Assembly: GCA_022496805.1 (NCBI GenBank)
Contig: CM040097.1
Span: 22,310,072-22,374,071, forward strand
Length of the DNA: 64,000 bases
Source of the DNA: Pohlia nutans
Taxonomy: Eukaryota > Streptophyta > Bryopsida > Bryales > Mniaceae
Direction: 5' to 3'
Shown here: piece after piece, positions 35,413 through 47,134 of the stretch
Position numbering within the stretch: the stretch's first letter is position 1
Layout: each line of letters starts with the position of its first letter
Made by a program: the position numbers and the translations under genes
The notes under the pieces: generated by a model
What the model was told of the DNA's origin: nothing
Seen by the model: the letters and a program-made list of their open reading frames with translations, nothing else
The model's database searches: none

Positions 35413-38400
35413 ATGGGGTGCAAACGGTGGTTGCTCGTGCTGCTCGTGCTTTCCGCTCTGTCCATCCAATGCTTGGCACACATCGACACCGAAGACCCAG
35501 AGGAGCTGGATGATCTGGAGGATTTGGAAGAGGGAATGGACACCGAGGAGGATCCAGCCGGCGCGGGGTCTAACTCCGCGGCGGACGCGCTGGCCGTGGC
35601 GAATGTGAACGACGAGGACGTGGAGCGCGTGGTGGCCAAGTTCGAGTTTCTGCTGCTGCTGGGGTACGCGCCGTGGGACACGCAGAGCCAGGAGGTCCTG
35701 CCGGAATTCGCCGCGGCGGCCGTGCGCTTGAAGCAGCTCGGCAACCCGTGCGTGCTGGCCAAGCTGGACGCTGTCAACAACCCGTCCGCGGCGTCGAGAT
35801 ACGAGATCCGCGGCTTTCCCACGCTCGTCTTCTTCGTCAATGGAACCCGCCTCGCGTACTCCGGTGGATACTCCAGGTTTTTCTTCAAATCCCATCTAGT
35901 TTTTTGCAAATGTAGAACATATAGCTAGATAGTGGCTTGTTAGAACCACATTGTTTATATCACCTAGAAATCTCCAACAACGAACTGCTTGTAGTCTTTT
36001 TTCTGTAGCTTTCCTACAAGATATCACTCAAATCATTCAGTAGAGAATTGAGAGAGCACAAATTCTTCGTTTGAAATTCTCGGGCCACCTAAAAGTAAAA
36101 CTTTTTCCGATCCTTCCGTTGACAAAAAACCCTAGACATGACCACTGCCATTGTTTAGACGTACTCTTTTAGAGTGGTGACGGATTAGTGATCATAATAT
36201 TGACATATGAAAAGTAACCAGCAGGAAATAAACAGAGATCAGGTACAAAAGCTTGTCCACACTTGAAAAAACTTAGTAGCAAACGAAAGAGAATCATATA
36301 GCAAGTTGTTTTGTACCGCTCCCATTCTCCAGGGATTTTCGAGGTTGAAATTTGATACTAGAGTGTGAAATCAGATTCAACTGCCATTTGTTTGTGAGAA
36401 TCCGTGCTTCCCTTGTAGTGTTGCATTTTGTATCCATGGTGGGTGTTTTGCGTTAACAAAGCTAGTGGCATTGCGATGAAGCTGACGAGCTGTGGAGGGT
36501 TGCAGGGAGGAGCTAGTTCTGTGGGTGCGGAAACAAACGGGTGATGCGGTGACGACCATCACGAGCAAAGACGAGGCCGAAGCTTTTCTGCGCAAGAATG
36601 TGACTGCTGTCATCGGTTTCTTCGCCAATCTCGAGGTACCGGTAGTCTTTTGTTGCATGGCCAGGGTTTAAGGTGTTTTTAGGGTTTTTTTAGGGTTCTG
36701 TGGCTAAATGAAGGTATGGAGAATTTGATGCAGGGCCCAGAGCATGATGCTTTTGTTGCAGCGGCGCAAGCAGCCACCGGCACCGAGTTCGTGCGAACCA
36801 CGGTCAGTGAAGTTGGTGAGGTTTTGTTGAGTCCACCGTTTAAAGCACCGTTTCTTGCACTGCGGAAACAAGAACCGGAGCGCTTCTCTGCCTTTGGTAT
36901 GGGTTTGGCCTTTGTGCTCTTTCTACTTGCAGAACTAAGAATAGCACATTTATTGTGTATTTTTTTAGTACTTTTTGAGTGAATAATGTGGGGATTTTCT
37001 TTTCTTTTTTTACCAATACATGCTATTCTTCACTCATCAAAATTTGGCAGTCACTGAATTCTGTTTTTCACAATATGATCATTTTAAAACCATGACACTT
37101 TGGTAATGATGCAGACGGTAGTTTCACCACAGAAGAGATCATGGCATTCGTGGAGATCAACAAGCACCCTCTTCTCACAGTCTTGAATGGCAAGAATGCA
37201 AATACAGTTTATGGAAGCGCTATGAAGTTGCATGTAACTCATTTTCTCACTTCTTTCTTTTTCTAATTCCTCCTTCTAAAGAAAATGGTGAGGAGACATG
37301 TAGAATAGCGAACCTCAGTGTATTTATAAAAACCCAAGATCAATGTGATCAACCCCTAGGGCACCCTAAACCCTAATTTTTAAATGCAAACTTACGTAGA
37401 ACAGCCTACAGCTGTTTGTCCTTATCACAAACTTCACTCACTCTGCTCAGTAAGGTTAGTGATTTACAAAGGCTCGCTATTCTACATGCTATCCAATATG
37501 GTGTTGCCTGTAATGGTTTTGAATCTTCAAAGATGCAAGATTAGGTGAGAAAGACAAAAGCGATGACAGCATGTACCGCTTGGTTTCAGGTCGTGCTATT
37601 TGCACAAAGCAAGGATTATGAAAACGTTAAATCTTCGTACCTGGAAGCAGCAAAAGACTCAAAGGGGAAGGTTCGCAATCGATCCTACTTCTTTCTGTTG
37701 TTTCCATTGTCCTGAAATTAGAGTCTTGTGCACTGGCCTCTTCCATTTCCATATTATTTTGATGCTATACATCCTGTACGAGAGGTGAAACAGGATGGAT
37801 TGCACCAACTTGACAAAGTTAGGGTTTACTGTTTGGTGCAGGTCATGTTTTTGGTGATGGATATGGAGGACACAGAATTTGCAATGCCTATGCTTGGTGT
37901 GTACGGTTTGGACACCAGCAAACCAGTTGTAAGATATCAAGCCTTCTCAAGTGCTCTGGCTCTGAAATGGTTATTCATTTAAGTCTGTATTATATAAAAT
38001 AGTGCGCGGTCTGTAACATGTAATAAATAGAATTGTTGATTTTAAAACCACGAATCCTTGTTCCTTTACAGAGATTGAGTTATAAATTTGACTTACCTCG
38101 TACCACTGGCTTACTTGATTCATTTTCTTGGTTGTTCGGGCAGGTTGCTGGTCTTAACAATGAAGATGGTTCACGCTATGTTATGGAGTCAGACCTTAAC
38201 GTTGAAAATTTAAAGGTAATGAAAAAACTCAGCTGCGTTGAGTAGACTCATGTGCCTGCCTAAACCCTAAACCAGGCTTATGAATTGCAGAGTATATTGA
38301 ATGGCCTCCTTGTATTTTTTGTGAGCATTATCTCAACCGCGTAGTGAGAAAGTCTTCCTCCATATGTTCCTTTTTTTAATCACTAAAATGTCAGGTTGTA

Positions 38401-40093
38401 TGGTACTAGGTTGGCCTTTGCCCGAGTTTGGCATGACAGTTTTAGTGGCAGAATTGTCTTTGAGAGTGTGCATGCACAGTCTATTGTATTCTATAAAAGA
38501 ATTTTGTTAGCTTTTCAGGCACATAGCACTCTGGCAGAGATATAGAGATATCTGCTTATTGAACCTGGTTTTCTCTGATGAAAATGCAGAAATTTGCAGC
38601 TGATTTCTACGCTGGAAAACTTCCAGTATATTACAAGTCTGAGCCAGTTCCTATTGAGGTACGTTCTGTCTCTGGGGTTTTTTTTGACGAATGTTAGTTC
38701 TGGAACCTCTTTATCTGAGTACTTCAAAGACATGTATTCACTTATTAAACATTTGCATTCGGTTTGGTCTTTGTGAATCTTGGAGCTCCTGATTCTACTA
38801 TTCACATGTGCAGAATGAAGGTCTGGTCAAGAAAGTTGTGGGGAAGACTTTTGACGCAATCGTGATGGATGACACTAAGGATGTTTTTCTTGAAGTAATG
38901 CCCTCTTCTCCTACTTACACAATCAGAGTGTAGACATGACCTATGCTACTGTTACATTTTGAACTCATTATCACACTCTCCTATACCATATTCTGGTATC
39001 TGCAGAGAATATTTGCTTTTGTATACACGTGGTTGGACACTGGTTTGCAAGGGGGTGATATAAAAGAGTTTTGAGTGTAGTATAGGGAAACCCCCCCATG
39101 AATTGCCGAGAAGATTCTCTTTATAATGTTGTCAAAAAATCCTGAAACGGTTTAATTTTACCAGAATAAGCAAGTGGCTGATATTTTGTGTTGGAATGTT
39201 GACTTCATTAGATCTATGCGCCTTGGTGCCAACCATGTGACAAAGTCACTAAAGTTTTTGAGAAATTGGCCAAACACGTCCGAGACGTGCCTTCTCTTGT
39301 CATGGCGAGGTTTGATGCTCAAGCAAATGAGCACCCCTTCTTACAGGTAAACATTACAAACTTCTTTTATAATTTTTGGGGCATGGGAGCCGGGTTTGCT
39401 GTTTCATTTCCAAATCTTGAGCAAGAACCAAGAGATCTAAATTGGGCATCATGTTTTCCTTTTTGCATTTTTTTCGTTTTTGAGCAGGTCCTAAGATATG
39501 TGGAGTTCCTTTTGTTCAAAGTTATTTATGTTTTAACAATTTTCTTTACTGAGTCTGGTGATATAAAATTTGGTTCCATTTGAATTAGTTTTTTCACAAT
39601 ATGATTGATTGAACTTGTCATTTCAAAATCATGAATCCTTGGTCTTTTAGGGGTTAAGGAAGGTTTACACATGCTTGATTTATTTGCTACAGGATGTATT
39701 AGATTTTCCAGCGCTGTTACTGTACCCAGCAGGAAGAAAGTCAAGCAAACCGGTTCGTATACAGTCATTCCTTACTATTTAAGTTTCAACCAAAAATAGA
39801 AAGTTCTCTTTGGAACCTCATTCTCGAATATCTCTCTGTGGCTTAAAAATGCATGACACAGTTTTGTCTTTTGGCAAAATCCCACGGAAGGGGAACATGG
39901 CAATTTACCGGTAAATTTGCTTGCATTACAGGGCCATTTACAGAATTCAGGTCCTGACTTGGTTGAGTTGGTTGCTGCACAGATTGCAGCTCAGACATCA
40001 AAGACAAGCTGGAAAAAGCTTCATGTATTTTTGAAAGAAAACGTTGCTATTCCGTTTCCTGAGGACGAGGCCATTGTGAAGGATGAACTTTGA
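35413..40093 (+). CDS. Protein disulfide isomerase-like protein (PDIL1-5/1-6 type)
   Basis: ER-lumen thioredoxin-fold protein. Twelve exons: 35413-35876, 36506-36635, 36734-36896, 37115-37233, 37590-37670, 37842-37928, 38144-38215, 38590-38658, 38814-38894, 39212-39346, 39693-39752, 39932-40093, all with GT-AG borders and compatible phases, giving 540 residues. A signal peptide is visible (MGCKRWLLVLLVLSALSIQC), then an acidic stretch, a first thioredoxin domain (FEFLLLLGYAPW... GFPTLVFFVNG), two non-catalytic b/b'-like domains, a second catalytic domain with IYAPWCQPCDKV, and a C-terminal KDEL retention signal just before the stop. The first domain has PWDTQS in place of CxxC, so only the second can exchange disulfides. 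Arabidopsis PDIL1-5 and PDIL1-6 have this architecture. Intron 10 ends with a TTAA-type MITE end. Confidence 0.93.
39535..39653. mobile_element. Right part of a TTAA-type MITE in a PDI-like intron
   Basis: The sequence GGTGATATAAAATTTGG ... TTTTCACAATATGA ... CATGAATCCTTGGTCTTTTAGGGG followed by TTAA (39654-39657) matches the arms of the element at 47135-47598. The left end is missing or diverged. It lies between exons 10 and 11 and leaves the splice sites intact. Confidence 0.6.
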
Positions 40094-40505
40094 TTGAATG
40101 GCCGGGAGATGAAAATTAGTGTGACCAATTGAGAGGCCTGAGATTGGATTTGTAGGCGATGTGAGTGAAGAGGTGTTGCCAATGACACCCTCCTTTAGAA
40201 GGTCAAGATACCTTAGTTTTTACCTTTGGCATGATACATCGTTTTTGTAGTCCTATGAACATCATGAATTAGTGTTGCTATTGATGAGCTATATGTACTG
40301 CGCTTTGGAGTGGCCACTTGTTGCTTTTGAGTGACTAATCACTCAAGTGGTTCTTGATTGTGGTTACAAAAATAATTTATTTTGTAGAATTGGTTTGAAT
40401 TTGTAGAATCAGAATAAATTTAGTTATAGTTCACAACTGTTTTGTGTATCAATTCTGTTTCCAACCTCCGAATTTCTTTCAGTTTCAAATTCATGCATTG
40501 ATTAA

Positions 40506-41062
40506 CCCCTCAAGGACCAATCCAAGTTCGGTCAGCTCACTGTGGAATGAGTATTAATCCTCAATTCTTGAGATTTTTTGTGGTGATTCTACTCTTTGTA
40601 ACGAAGATGGGATGGTAATTTATGTACATAGGTGATGTATAGATCAAAAGATATAATCGTGGAAAGGTGAAAAACCTAACTGCGGGCAGCTCCTGAAAAT
40701 TTTCATACAATGAGCTATGCCTCTAAATTTTCGCACACAATGAGTTAACACCCTCATGCACACAATTGCCAAATTCATTTTACCAAATTTGAGACTAAAC
40801 TTTGCATTTTCGGCATTTTCAAAAAGTTTCAAATATGGGCAGCATGCCAAAAAAAAAGGTGCAACCAACTTTGAAGCTTATAATCTTACTATTGAAGAAC
40901 CTTGAACGGTTGAAAAATTGTAGGTTGTAATAAATTCAAGTTGGTTGAGATATTCTACGGTTGGATTGGTCAAAAAGGTCATAGATAAAAAAAAATTGTG
41001 TTTTTATGAGAAGGGGTACTTTGGAGTTTTTGGAGAGGAACATAGCTGTGGTCCTTTAGGGG
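40506..41062. mobile_element. TTAA-type MITE 3' of the PDI-like gene
   Basis: Ends CCCCTCAAGGACCA / GGTCCTTTAGGGG, flanked by TTAA (40502-40505 and 41063-41066). It is 557 bp and begins about 410 bp after the PDI stop. Non-coding. Confidence 0.82.
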
Positions 41063-41066
41063 TTAA

Positions 41067-41601
41067 TCAAATTGCTACCAAATTCGTTGAGGTCAGTTTT
41101 AGGTATCAACTCCAGGTATTTACATACATATAATTAATTTCTGCGTAAAATTTTAGATTTATTTCATCGATTGTCAATGGTCAAAATTCGGTCTCTCTAC
41201 TTTGCTATTTTCTTGAGTGACAAAATACTGTTTCAGAAATTAACGTGAATCAAGTTGAATGAGAAAATTGTGTTGTTACTGACCTGTTTTGAGCAGCAAT
41301 CCCAAAACTGGCTAAAATGAGCTGCGTTTCTGCCAAACAAAATTCTTGTACTATTCGTATGTTGTAGGTAAAAATAGTCATGAGAAAAAAACTGACAAAT
41401 TTTATAAGTGAGTAGAAAATTTGCTATGTATTATCAATAAGAAGCAATTAAGGCTTCAGAAGTACTTGGCAACCTGAACTGTGTACATATGTTTTGTAAG
41501 AATAATTTTATCCTTCCTTTTCTACTTCTACATACTTGGGTAGCTAAAGTAGCCGACCTTCTGCATGGGTAGTAGCATTTGCACTAAATAGCAAAACTAC
41601 T
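41067..41601. other. Intergenic DNA, nothing recognised
   Basis: No gene, element end or repeat was identified between the TTAA-type MITE and the hAT MITE. Confidence 0.4.
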
Positions 41602-41609
41602 CATGAGAT

Positions 41610-41739
41610 CAGGGCTTTTTTTTCTGGCTACTTGGAGCCAGACTCCAATGTCGTGGCACAGTCGCAGTGGTTTAAAACTAGAGGGACCACCTTCCATTGC
41701 ATGCATGGAGCATTGCTACAGTGCAAAAAAAAAGCCCTG
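41610..41739 (-). mobile_element. hAT-type MITE (130 bp) with 8-bp target duplication
   Basis: It runs from CAGGGC to GCCCTG with CATGAGAT duplicated on both sides (41602-41609, 41740-41747). The interior (GGAGCCAGACTCCAATGTCG, GGGACCACC) is the inverted relative of 7021-7149. Confidence 0.9.
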
Positions 41740-41747
41740 CATGAGAT

Positions 41748-42613
41748 CACTGGTTTGGAGTGTGAACAATTAGAGTACCACTATTATTTATGCAAATAAC
41801 GAGCATCAATTGCCTTGACAACAATGATGCGCTCGTCAGACAGACGGAGTAAAAATCGTCCAATGCAAACCAGAATCTCAGAAGGCGCTTTGCAATAGAC
41901 TGAAGCGATTTCCAAACGACTTCGTTGGCACTTGTCAACGTCTAAATGCAAGTTGTTAAACGTTGAAATGGGACGGGGTACTTTGAAATTCTATCTTCTC
42001 TCATTAAATATTTAGTGGAGGAAGGTGAAACTGCAGCAGTGGAAGCATGAAAATGAATCGAAATCGCAACGCATGAAGACGAGTTCTCAACATTGAAAAC
42101 CATTAGCCACCCGCCTCAAATTGGCCAGTGCACCACATAGCAAGTTCTACCCAAAGATGGAAGTGGCTACTCTGAAACCCACTATTGCTCTGCTCCGCCC
42201 ACTTTTGCATACTGGATTGGGGAAGGCAGAAATGGGAGCTACTTACTTCCTCAAGTCGATCAATAAGACCTGCAAGAACAACACTGTAAGACCGTCAATC
42301 CTTTTCAGAAGTTCTTATGCCCTAACACTCCTTGAAACTGTGGCATACTGGAAGTCTGAACTTTTTCCTCTGTAGAATTTAGAATGCGGTGCAAGATGTA
42401 CCTTCCCAACGACGAAGACCTCGACTCCATTTCGGCAAACTGTGGGAAGCAGCTTCTGCTAGGTCGGGGAAGAAATAAGCAGACAGATTGAATTTGGTTG
42501 TCTGCAACCTGAATTTCGAAGTCGGTATGAAACCGTGTACATCTTAGCTGTGATAAGCTAATGTAGCTAGACTAATAAACTTAGTGCCTGCATAACTACC
42601 GGCATTCGTATCA
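41748..42613. other. 3' flank of the PHD gene
   Basis: No recognisable gene on either strand. An open frame near 42121-42375 has no familiar motif and is probably chance. Part of this stretch should be the 3' UTR of the minus-strand PHD gene. Confidence 0.4.
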
Positions 42614-45600
42614 TCATCGCAATTTAGACCTCTCAGACGCTTTGGCCTTCTGCGGCTGCTCACGAGAAACAATTTTGTACTTGGAACGTCCACCCTTCCT
42701 TGCCTCCTGTTGCTCCAACCAATAATCATCGAGATGGTAAATTATGGTGAAAAATGGATTGGAACATAATTGCCACTGTGCTCAGCATTCAAAACAATTT
42801 CAACAGAAATGACAATTCCATCGATCAGATCAAAATATAGGAAGTAGTGTGCAAATAGTTGGAAGGGGTACCTCATCCCAAGCAGCCGTGTGTTCCGGAC
42901 AGAACGAGATAACGATGTTACCATGTCGACCATTACGGAACTCTAAAGCCAGATCTTTCTTCAAAGCGCAAGAAACATGGAAGCTCGCCTTGCATCCAAT
43001 CTCTGTGCAATCAATACAAGCACCCCCATCTGATTTGCAGACACAGCATGTGGAAAGCCATCGCTTGCTGGGAACATGCGATGTATCAATCTCCTCCAAA
43101 TCATCAGCCTTGCGGAAGAATACCTGCAAATTCGAACACCTCTGTTAAAAACAGTTACCTCTATCTATATAGGTCAACTGAAAGACGCAAAATTTATTCA
43201 AAATGGAGTAGGAGACTAACAGTAAGCACCTGCCAGATGTTCTAGCCTTGAATAGAAGAGATGAAGGAGACACAAACAACACTTGGTGTTTTCTCTAAGA
43301 AAGAAAAAGGTTGCAGAAAATTAGTGCATCAACCAACTTACCTCTGGCACAAAGACAGCGCAAGATAAATGAGCCCAATTCCCATCAGTTGTCATTTTCA
43401 TTGCTCCACCAGATCGAGGACACAGGCAGCAACCTCGAGAGTTCGGATTTCTGTGTTGGCATTGCGCACAGAACCAATCTCCTTCTGGGACGCCATGACT
43501 GAGTGGGTTGCCATAACAGTCGGCGTGGACTGGAACGTCACAACCATCACAATACACGATAGGGTCCGAGGGGTCAGCATCTGGGTTACGGCATATATCA
43601 CAACCACCGTCATCATCTTCGTCTTCATCTTCATCTGCCTCGTTTTCTACGTTTGTGGAATCGTCGATTTGTAACCACTGACCAGGTGCTTTCACACGCT
43701 GCGTCATCCCACTTCGCTTGCCAAAACTAAAGCTAGGAATTTCCATCTCAAGATCCCAGTCACTAGAATCTTCTTTGGACGATTTACAGTCCGCTTCTTC
43801 TGCTTTTAACCTACTGCTCCCTATGTCAATTTCTTGATCCTCGGAGCACACAGAACCCTCATGGGCTTGAGAGCTTTCTGGCACCTCACTAATCAGTGGC
43901 ATGTTATGGCCTTCCTCCAATACATTGACAGTGGGTCTTCCTAGATCATCCTCTGAAGATTTCACAGAAATAGGAACAGCGTCCTCTGATTCCTGAGATT
44001 TTGAAGTAGACCCACCTCCCACCTCTATGCTATCAACATCGTTCACTCCACTAAAGGCCAAAAAAAATTTAGACAAAGAATTAGCGATACTGTCCTGCTC
44101 AACCTCACACCCTTCAGAACCCTCTCTTTCAAACATTCGGTTGAAAAGATGAATTTCCGCCCGTTCATCAATTTCGGCGAGTAATCTCTCTTGCTTTGTT
44201 CCAGTCTCTTGTGTATCTGCCACCACTCGTTCTTTGTTTTCTACAGCATCGAGACACACAACAGCGTCTATGCCTACCTGAGTAGCAGGCTCTTCGTGCT
44301 GCCCTGCTGAGCATATTTTACCATCACTCGGATTCAGAAGAGTCTTGGCAGATACTGTCAGTTCCTCTGATATGTTTGAAGTCTCAGCAGATGTGTCACT
44401 GACAATGGGAGTCAGTGGATCCGAAAACTGGGAAGAGAGAGCCTCTGGTACTCCAACAGTAGCGCTGGTTGGATGTTCAATCGGTTCCTCTGAATCACGT
44501 ACTTGTAACAGTGTCTTGCCCTCCTCAGATTCCAGAACAGCATCGACATCTGTCGGTGAAGAATGAGAAACATCAGCAACATCTGCAACAAAGCATCCAA
44601 TATTTGCAGTGACGATCCCAGTTGCAGCGACATTTGATTCGTTTCCTTGCTCTTCCGCATGTTTGACATCTTCCTTGGGAGCAGCTCCGACCATGTGGTA
44701 ATCACTTGCGACTTCATTGTTGCCAGGCTCAGAAACCAGATCAGGATCTGACGATGTTGTGCTTACATACATTTCAGAGCTCGAACTCAAGACAGGGACC
44801 GGCTCCCACACCATCATTTCGACGTCGTCTTCTTGTGCTTTGTTGATGGAGCAGGTAGTACCTTTCGCCATTGCCCACGCCTTGGCATGTTCCTGATGTC
44901 GTTTAAGCCTAGATCCTGAATCCTTGAGGCCATGCTTGGATCCTGGAGCCTCTGAGGGTATGGAACCTTTCTTCGGAGAAGGACTGCCCCAAACCTTGAA
45001 AGCCCTGGAAGAGAGTGAATAACACAATGCCGTATGTGAGGGTCAGATTCAGAGAACTTGTTGTCAAAATTGAATTTATTTCGAGAGGTCCACGTCACTG
45101 TAAACCAATCACAAGATGACATGTGGCACTTTTTAATGAAAAAACGAATTAATTTATGTCGAAGCTGACGACAATCGATTTGACAATTTTCCAATTGTTA
45201 AAATGAGGTGTCACAAGTGCACAAGATACACAAATCTTTGCTGTTCCAACGGAAAGGTTGCCGATTAGGTGAAAATTACCTTGAATGAACTTTCTCGCCC
45301 TGAAACTTGAGCCGAATGGTGGGCGGCGCAGACAGCGGCAGAGCTGGTGCGAACTCCTTCCGTTTCACAGCAACAGGCCGTGGTGGCAGCGGCGGCAATA
45401 ATGTTTCTGGGACGAGATTCTCTTGTTGCTGGAGTCTGTACTTCTGCTTTTCCAGCACCAGAAACCCCTGCGAGCTTGCCATTGCTACATTTGTAACATC
45501 CTTGCAAGGGGAATGGAGTCCTGGCGATGACTCCTCTTCTTCCGCTCGTCGTCGTCGCTGCTGCTCCATTACTTTAAACCGCTTCCGCGGCGGTAACCCT

Positions 45601-45626
45601 GAGAGTTCCGTCCCCTCCTCCGCCAT
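42614..45626 (-). CDS. PHD / extended-PHD zinc finger protein (PZP module)
   Basis: Probable nuclear chromatin reader. Four exons on the minus strand: 45280-45626, 43342-45004, 42872-43123 and 42614-42712, with GT-AG sites and matching phases, giving 786 residues. The N-terminus carries basic ARKRFKV-like stretches and MAEEGTELSGLPPRKRFK; a long acidic low-complexity region follows. Near residues 580-670 a classical PHD finger is visible (CDICRNPDADPSDP, YCDGCDVPVHADCYG, WFCAQC), then a Zn knuckle and extended PHD (CCLCPRSGGAMK, WAHLSCAVFVPE, CCVCKSDGGACIDC, SFHVSCALKKDLAL, FCPEHTAAWDE). That PHD-knuckle-ePHD order is the PZP module of JADE, BRPF and AF10 and of Arabidopsis At3g14740-type proteins, which bind the histone H3 tail. 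The exact acceptor of the last exon (42712) is the least certain border. Confidence 0.9.
45025..45185. repeat. Dispersed repeat in the first PHD-gene intron
   Basis: The sequence TATGTGAGGGTCAGATTC ... GAGAGGTCCACGTCAC ... AATCACAAGATGACATGTGG ... TTTATGTCGAAGCTGAC matches 34830-34985, with a weaker match at 2938-2990. Its borders and class are unknown. Confidence 0.6.
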
Positions 45627-45692
45627 TCCGTAACTTCAGCAACCCAAAAAAGCTAGTTCTCCGAATCCGTCAACGGTCACGATCGAAACAAA

Positions 45693-45709
45693 ATATATAT
45701 ATATATAGC
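45693..45709 (-). promoter_or_regulatory. TATA-like run upstream of the PHD gene
   Basis: The minus strand reads CTATATATATATATATTTTG about 70-80 bp before the ATG at 45626. The position fits a core promoter with a short leader, although an alternating AT run can also be a microsatellite. Confidence 0.4.
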
Positions 45710-45845
45710 CAAGACTGACTACCCCTGTATCATCAAGCCAATAGTTAGAATAGCAGCATTACAAAAACGCGAACATTGGGCTTCATTTTTTGATGACATT
45801 CGTTCTTCGCAATTCTTTACGGTCTTTGCAATTCTGTGTTCTTAA

Positions 45846-46098
45846 CCCCTAAGCGTCTAAAACGCCCAATAGGGCCCATCTGCATCACTGAACTTTGCAA
45901 CGGTGGGATTATCTCATGTTACCTCGGTTTTCTGATTGCAATACATCATTTTAAAGCTCTTGTTCTACACTACAAATACTACAAGATCAACAGTGTCGAC
46001 CATATCAAACTGAAGTCACTTTCACACAAACAGATGATTTGCTGCAGGAGGTTCCAATTTTCCTACACTACAGAAAATATCCAGTGGACGCTCAAGGG
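45846..46098. mobile_element. Short TTAA-type MITE (253 bp)
   Basis: Ends CCCCTAAGCGTC / GACGCTCAAGGG, flanked by TTAA (45842-45845, 46099-46102). It lies about 220 bp upstream of the PHD-gene start codon. Confidence 0.75.
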
Positions 46099-46389
46099 TT
46101 AACCTGTAAGTACACAGATGAATATTGGAAAACGTTCAAAACACTACGAGGAAGAAACCGGAGAGGACGTTCTATAAAAAGCAAAGGATTCACACTATTA
46201 TGCCATTCAAACTACGATCAAATGCCGTGCAGTTGAACCCACTCACTGATACCAAACGCAAATCATTACTGTCGTTAACTAGGTCTGAGTCGAAAGCAAA
46301 CGACCACGAAGCGAAATGACTTCAATAGAAGAACTCCGACCTCAGACTCACACCGGCAGAAACAAAACCTAGGTAACAGAGAAGAACCT

Positions 46390-46565
46390 CGTACCTTGTA
46401 AGAAAAATATGAAACCCCACTCAGGCAGAGAGAGCTGGATATTTCTGCAGCAACGCGATGTGCTCCGCGCAAGCCTGTGAGAATGATCTACACGGCTGCT
46501 GTCCCGCGCAGCATAAGCGAAGGGGAAGGGGAAGGCGAAGGCGGGAGAATGGCGGGAACTTCAAA
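46390..46565 (-). promoter_or_regulatory. Promoter-like GC-rich block with two E2F-type sites
   Basis: On the minus strand TTCCCGCC (46551-46558) and CTCCCGCC (46540-46547) lie close together, followed by a GC-rich leader-like stretch and a donor-like TTACAAG|GTACGA near 46395. This could be an alternative first non-coding exon of the PHD gene, with the TTAA MITE in its intron. No coding frame supports a separate gene. Confidence 0.35.
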
Positions 46566-46774
46566 AAACCGAGGGAAATTCATATTTCGTAAGTAGTCTA
46601 TTTTCACATTCCCCGCCAGTGAAGAACGAAATCTGTCATAGTGGATGGATGAGAGAGCGGTTTCTCATCCCTACGCTGCCGCCCACTCCGGGTAGGTCAG
46701 GAAAACATTGCTATCCCCTGCCCGAGCTGCCCTGCGCTGCCCCTGAGTGCCGTGGCTCCTCTACCAACAAGAAA

Positions 46775-46930
46775 CTCTAAATTGGGATCTTAATAGCTCA
46801 TTAAAACGGCATTGATGTAAACTTCAACTTCTCTTTTGCATCCAAACCCATTAAAGGTGTGGATCCATTCCAAATACAACCAAAATACATTGTATTCTAT
46901 TGATCGCCACAGCACGTTCAAACATTTAGG
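46775..46930 (-). mobile_element. Fragment of the LTR found at 534-1083
   Basis: In reverse complement it follows about 680-800 of that LTR: GAATACAATGTATTTTGGTT, GTATTTGGAACGGATC-like, TTACATCAATGC and TAATGAGCTATTAAGATC all recur with small changes. Neither LTR border is present. Confidence 0.75.
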
Positions 46931-47134
46931 GGTTAGGCCTGGTACCCAAACGACTAACAGAAATCCAGATTCAAGGCAATCCAATCTACTAGTTTCTGGA
47001 AGGGGACTTTATAACAAAATAGAAATTATACTGGTTATTAATTAATTAGGGATTCTTGCTTCTTATTTTGACTCAAAAATTGATGTCTCATGAGTGACCT
47101 ATGGTGGTGGAGGCACCTATAACCGCTCATTTAA

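Noticed and set aside
35307..35909. Long minus-strand open frames over the first PDI exon
   Set aside because: Antisense shadows; the plus strand encodes a signal peptide and a thioredoxin domain with correct splice sites.
42121..42375. Plus-strand 84-residue open frame as a small gene
   Set aside because: No familiar motif, no splice or promoter context, and it lies in the expected 3' region of the PHD gene.
46920..46940. ATTTAGGGGTTA as another TTAA-type MITE end
   Set aside because: It lies at the edge of the LTR-derived fragment, whose parent has a related sequence at this place; no partner end or TTAA pair is present.
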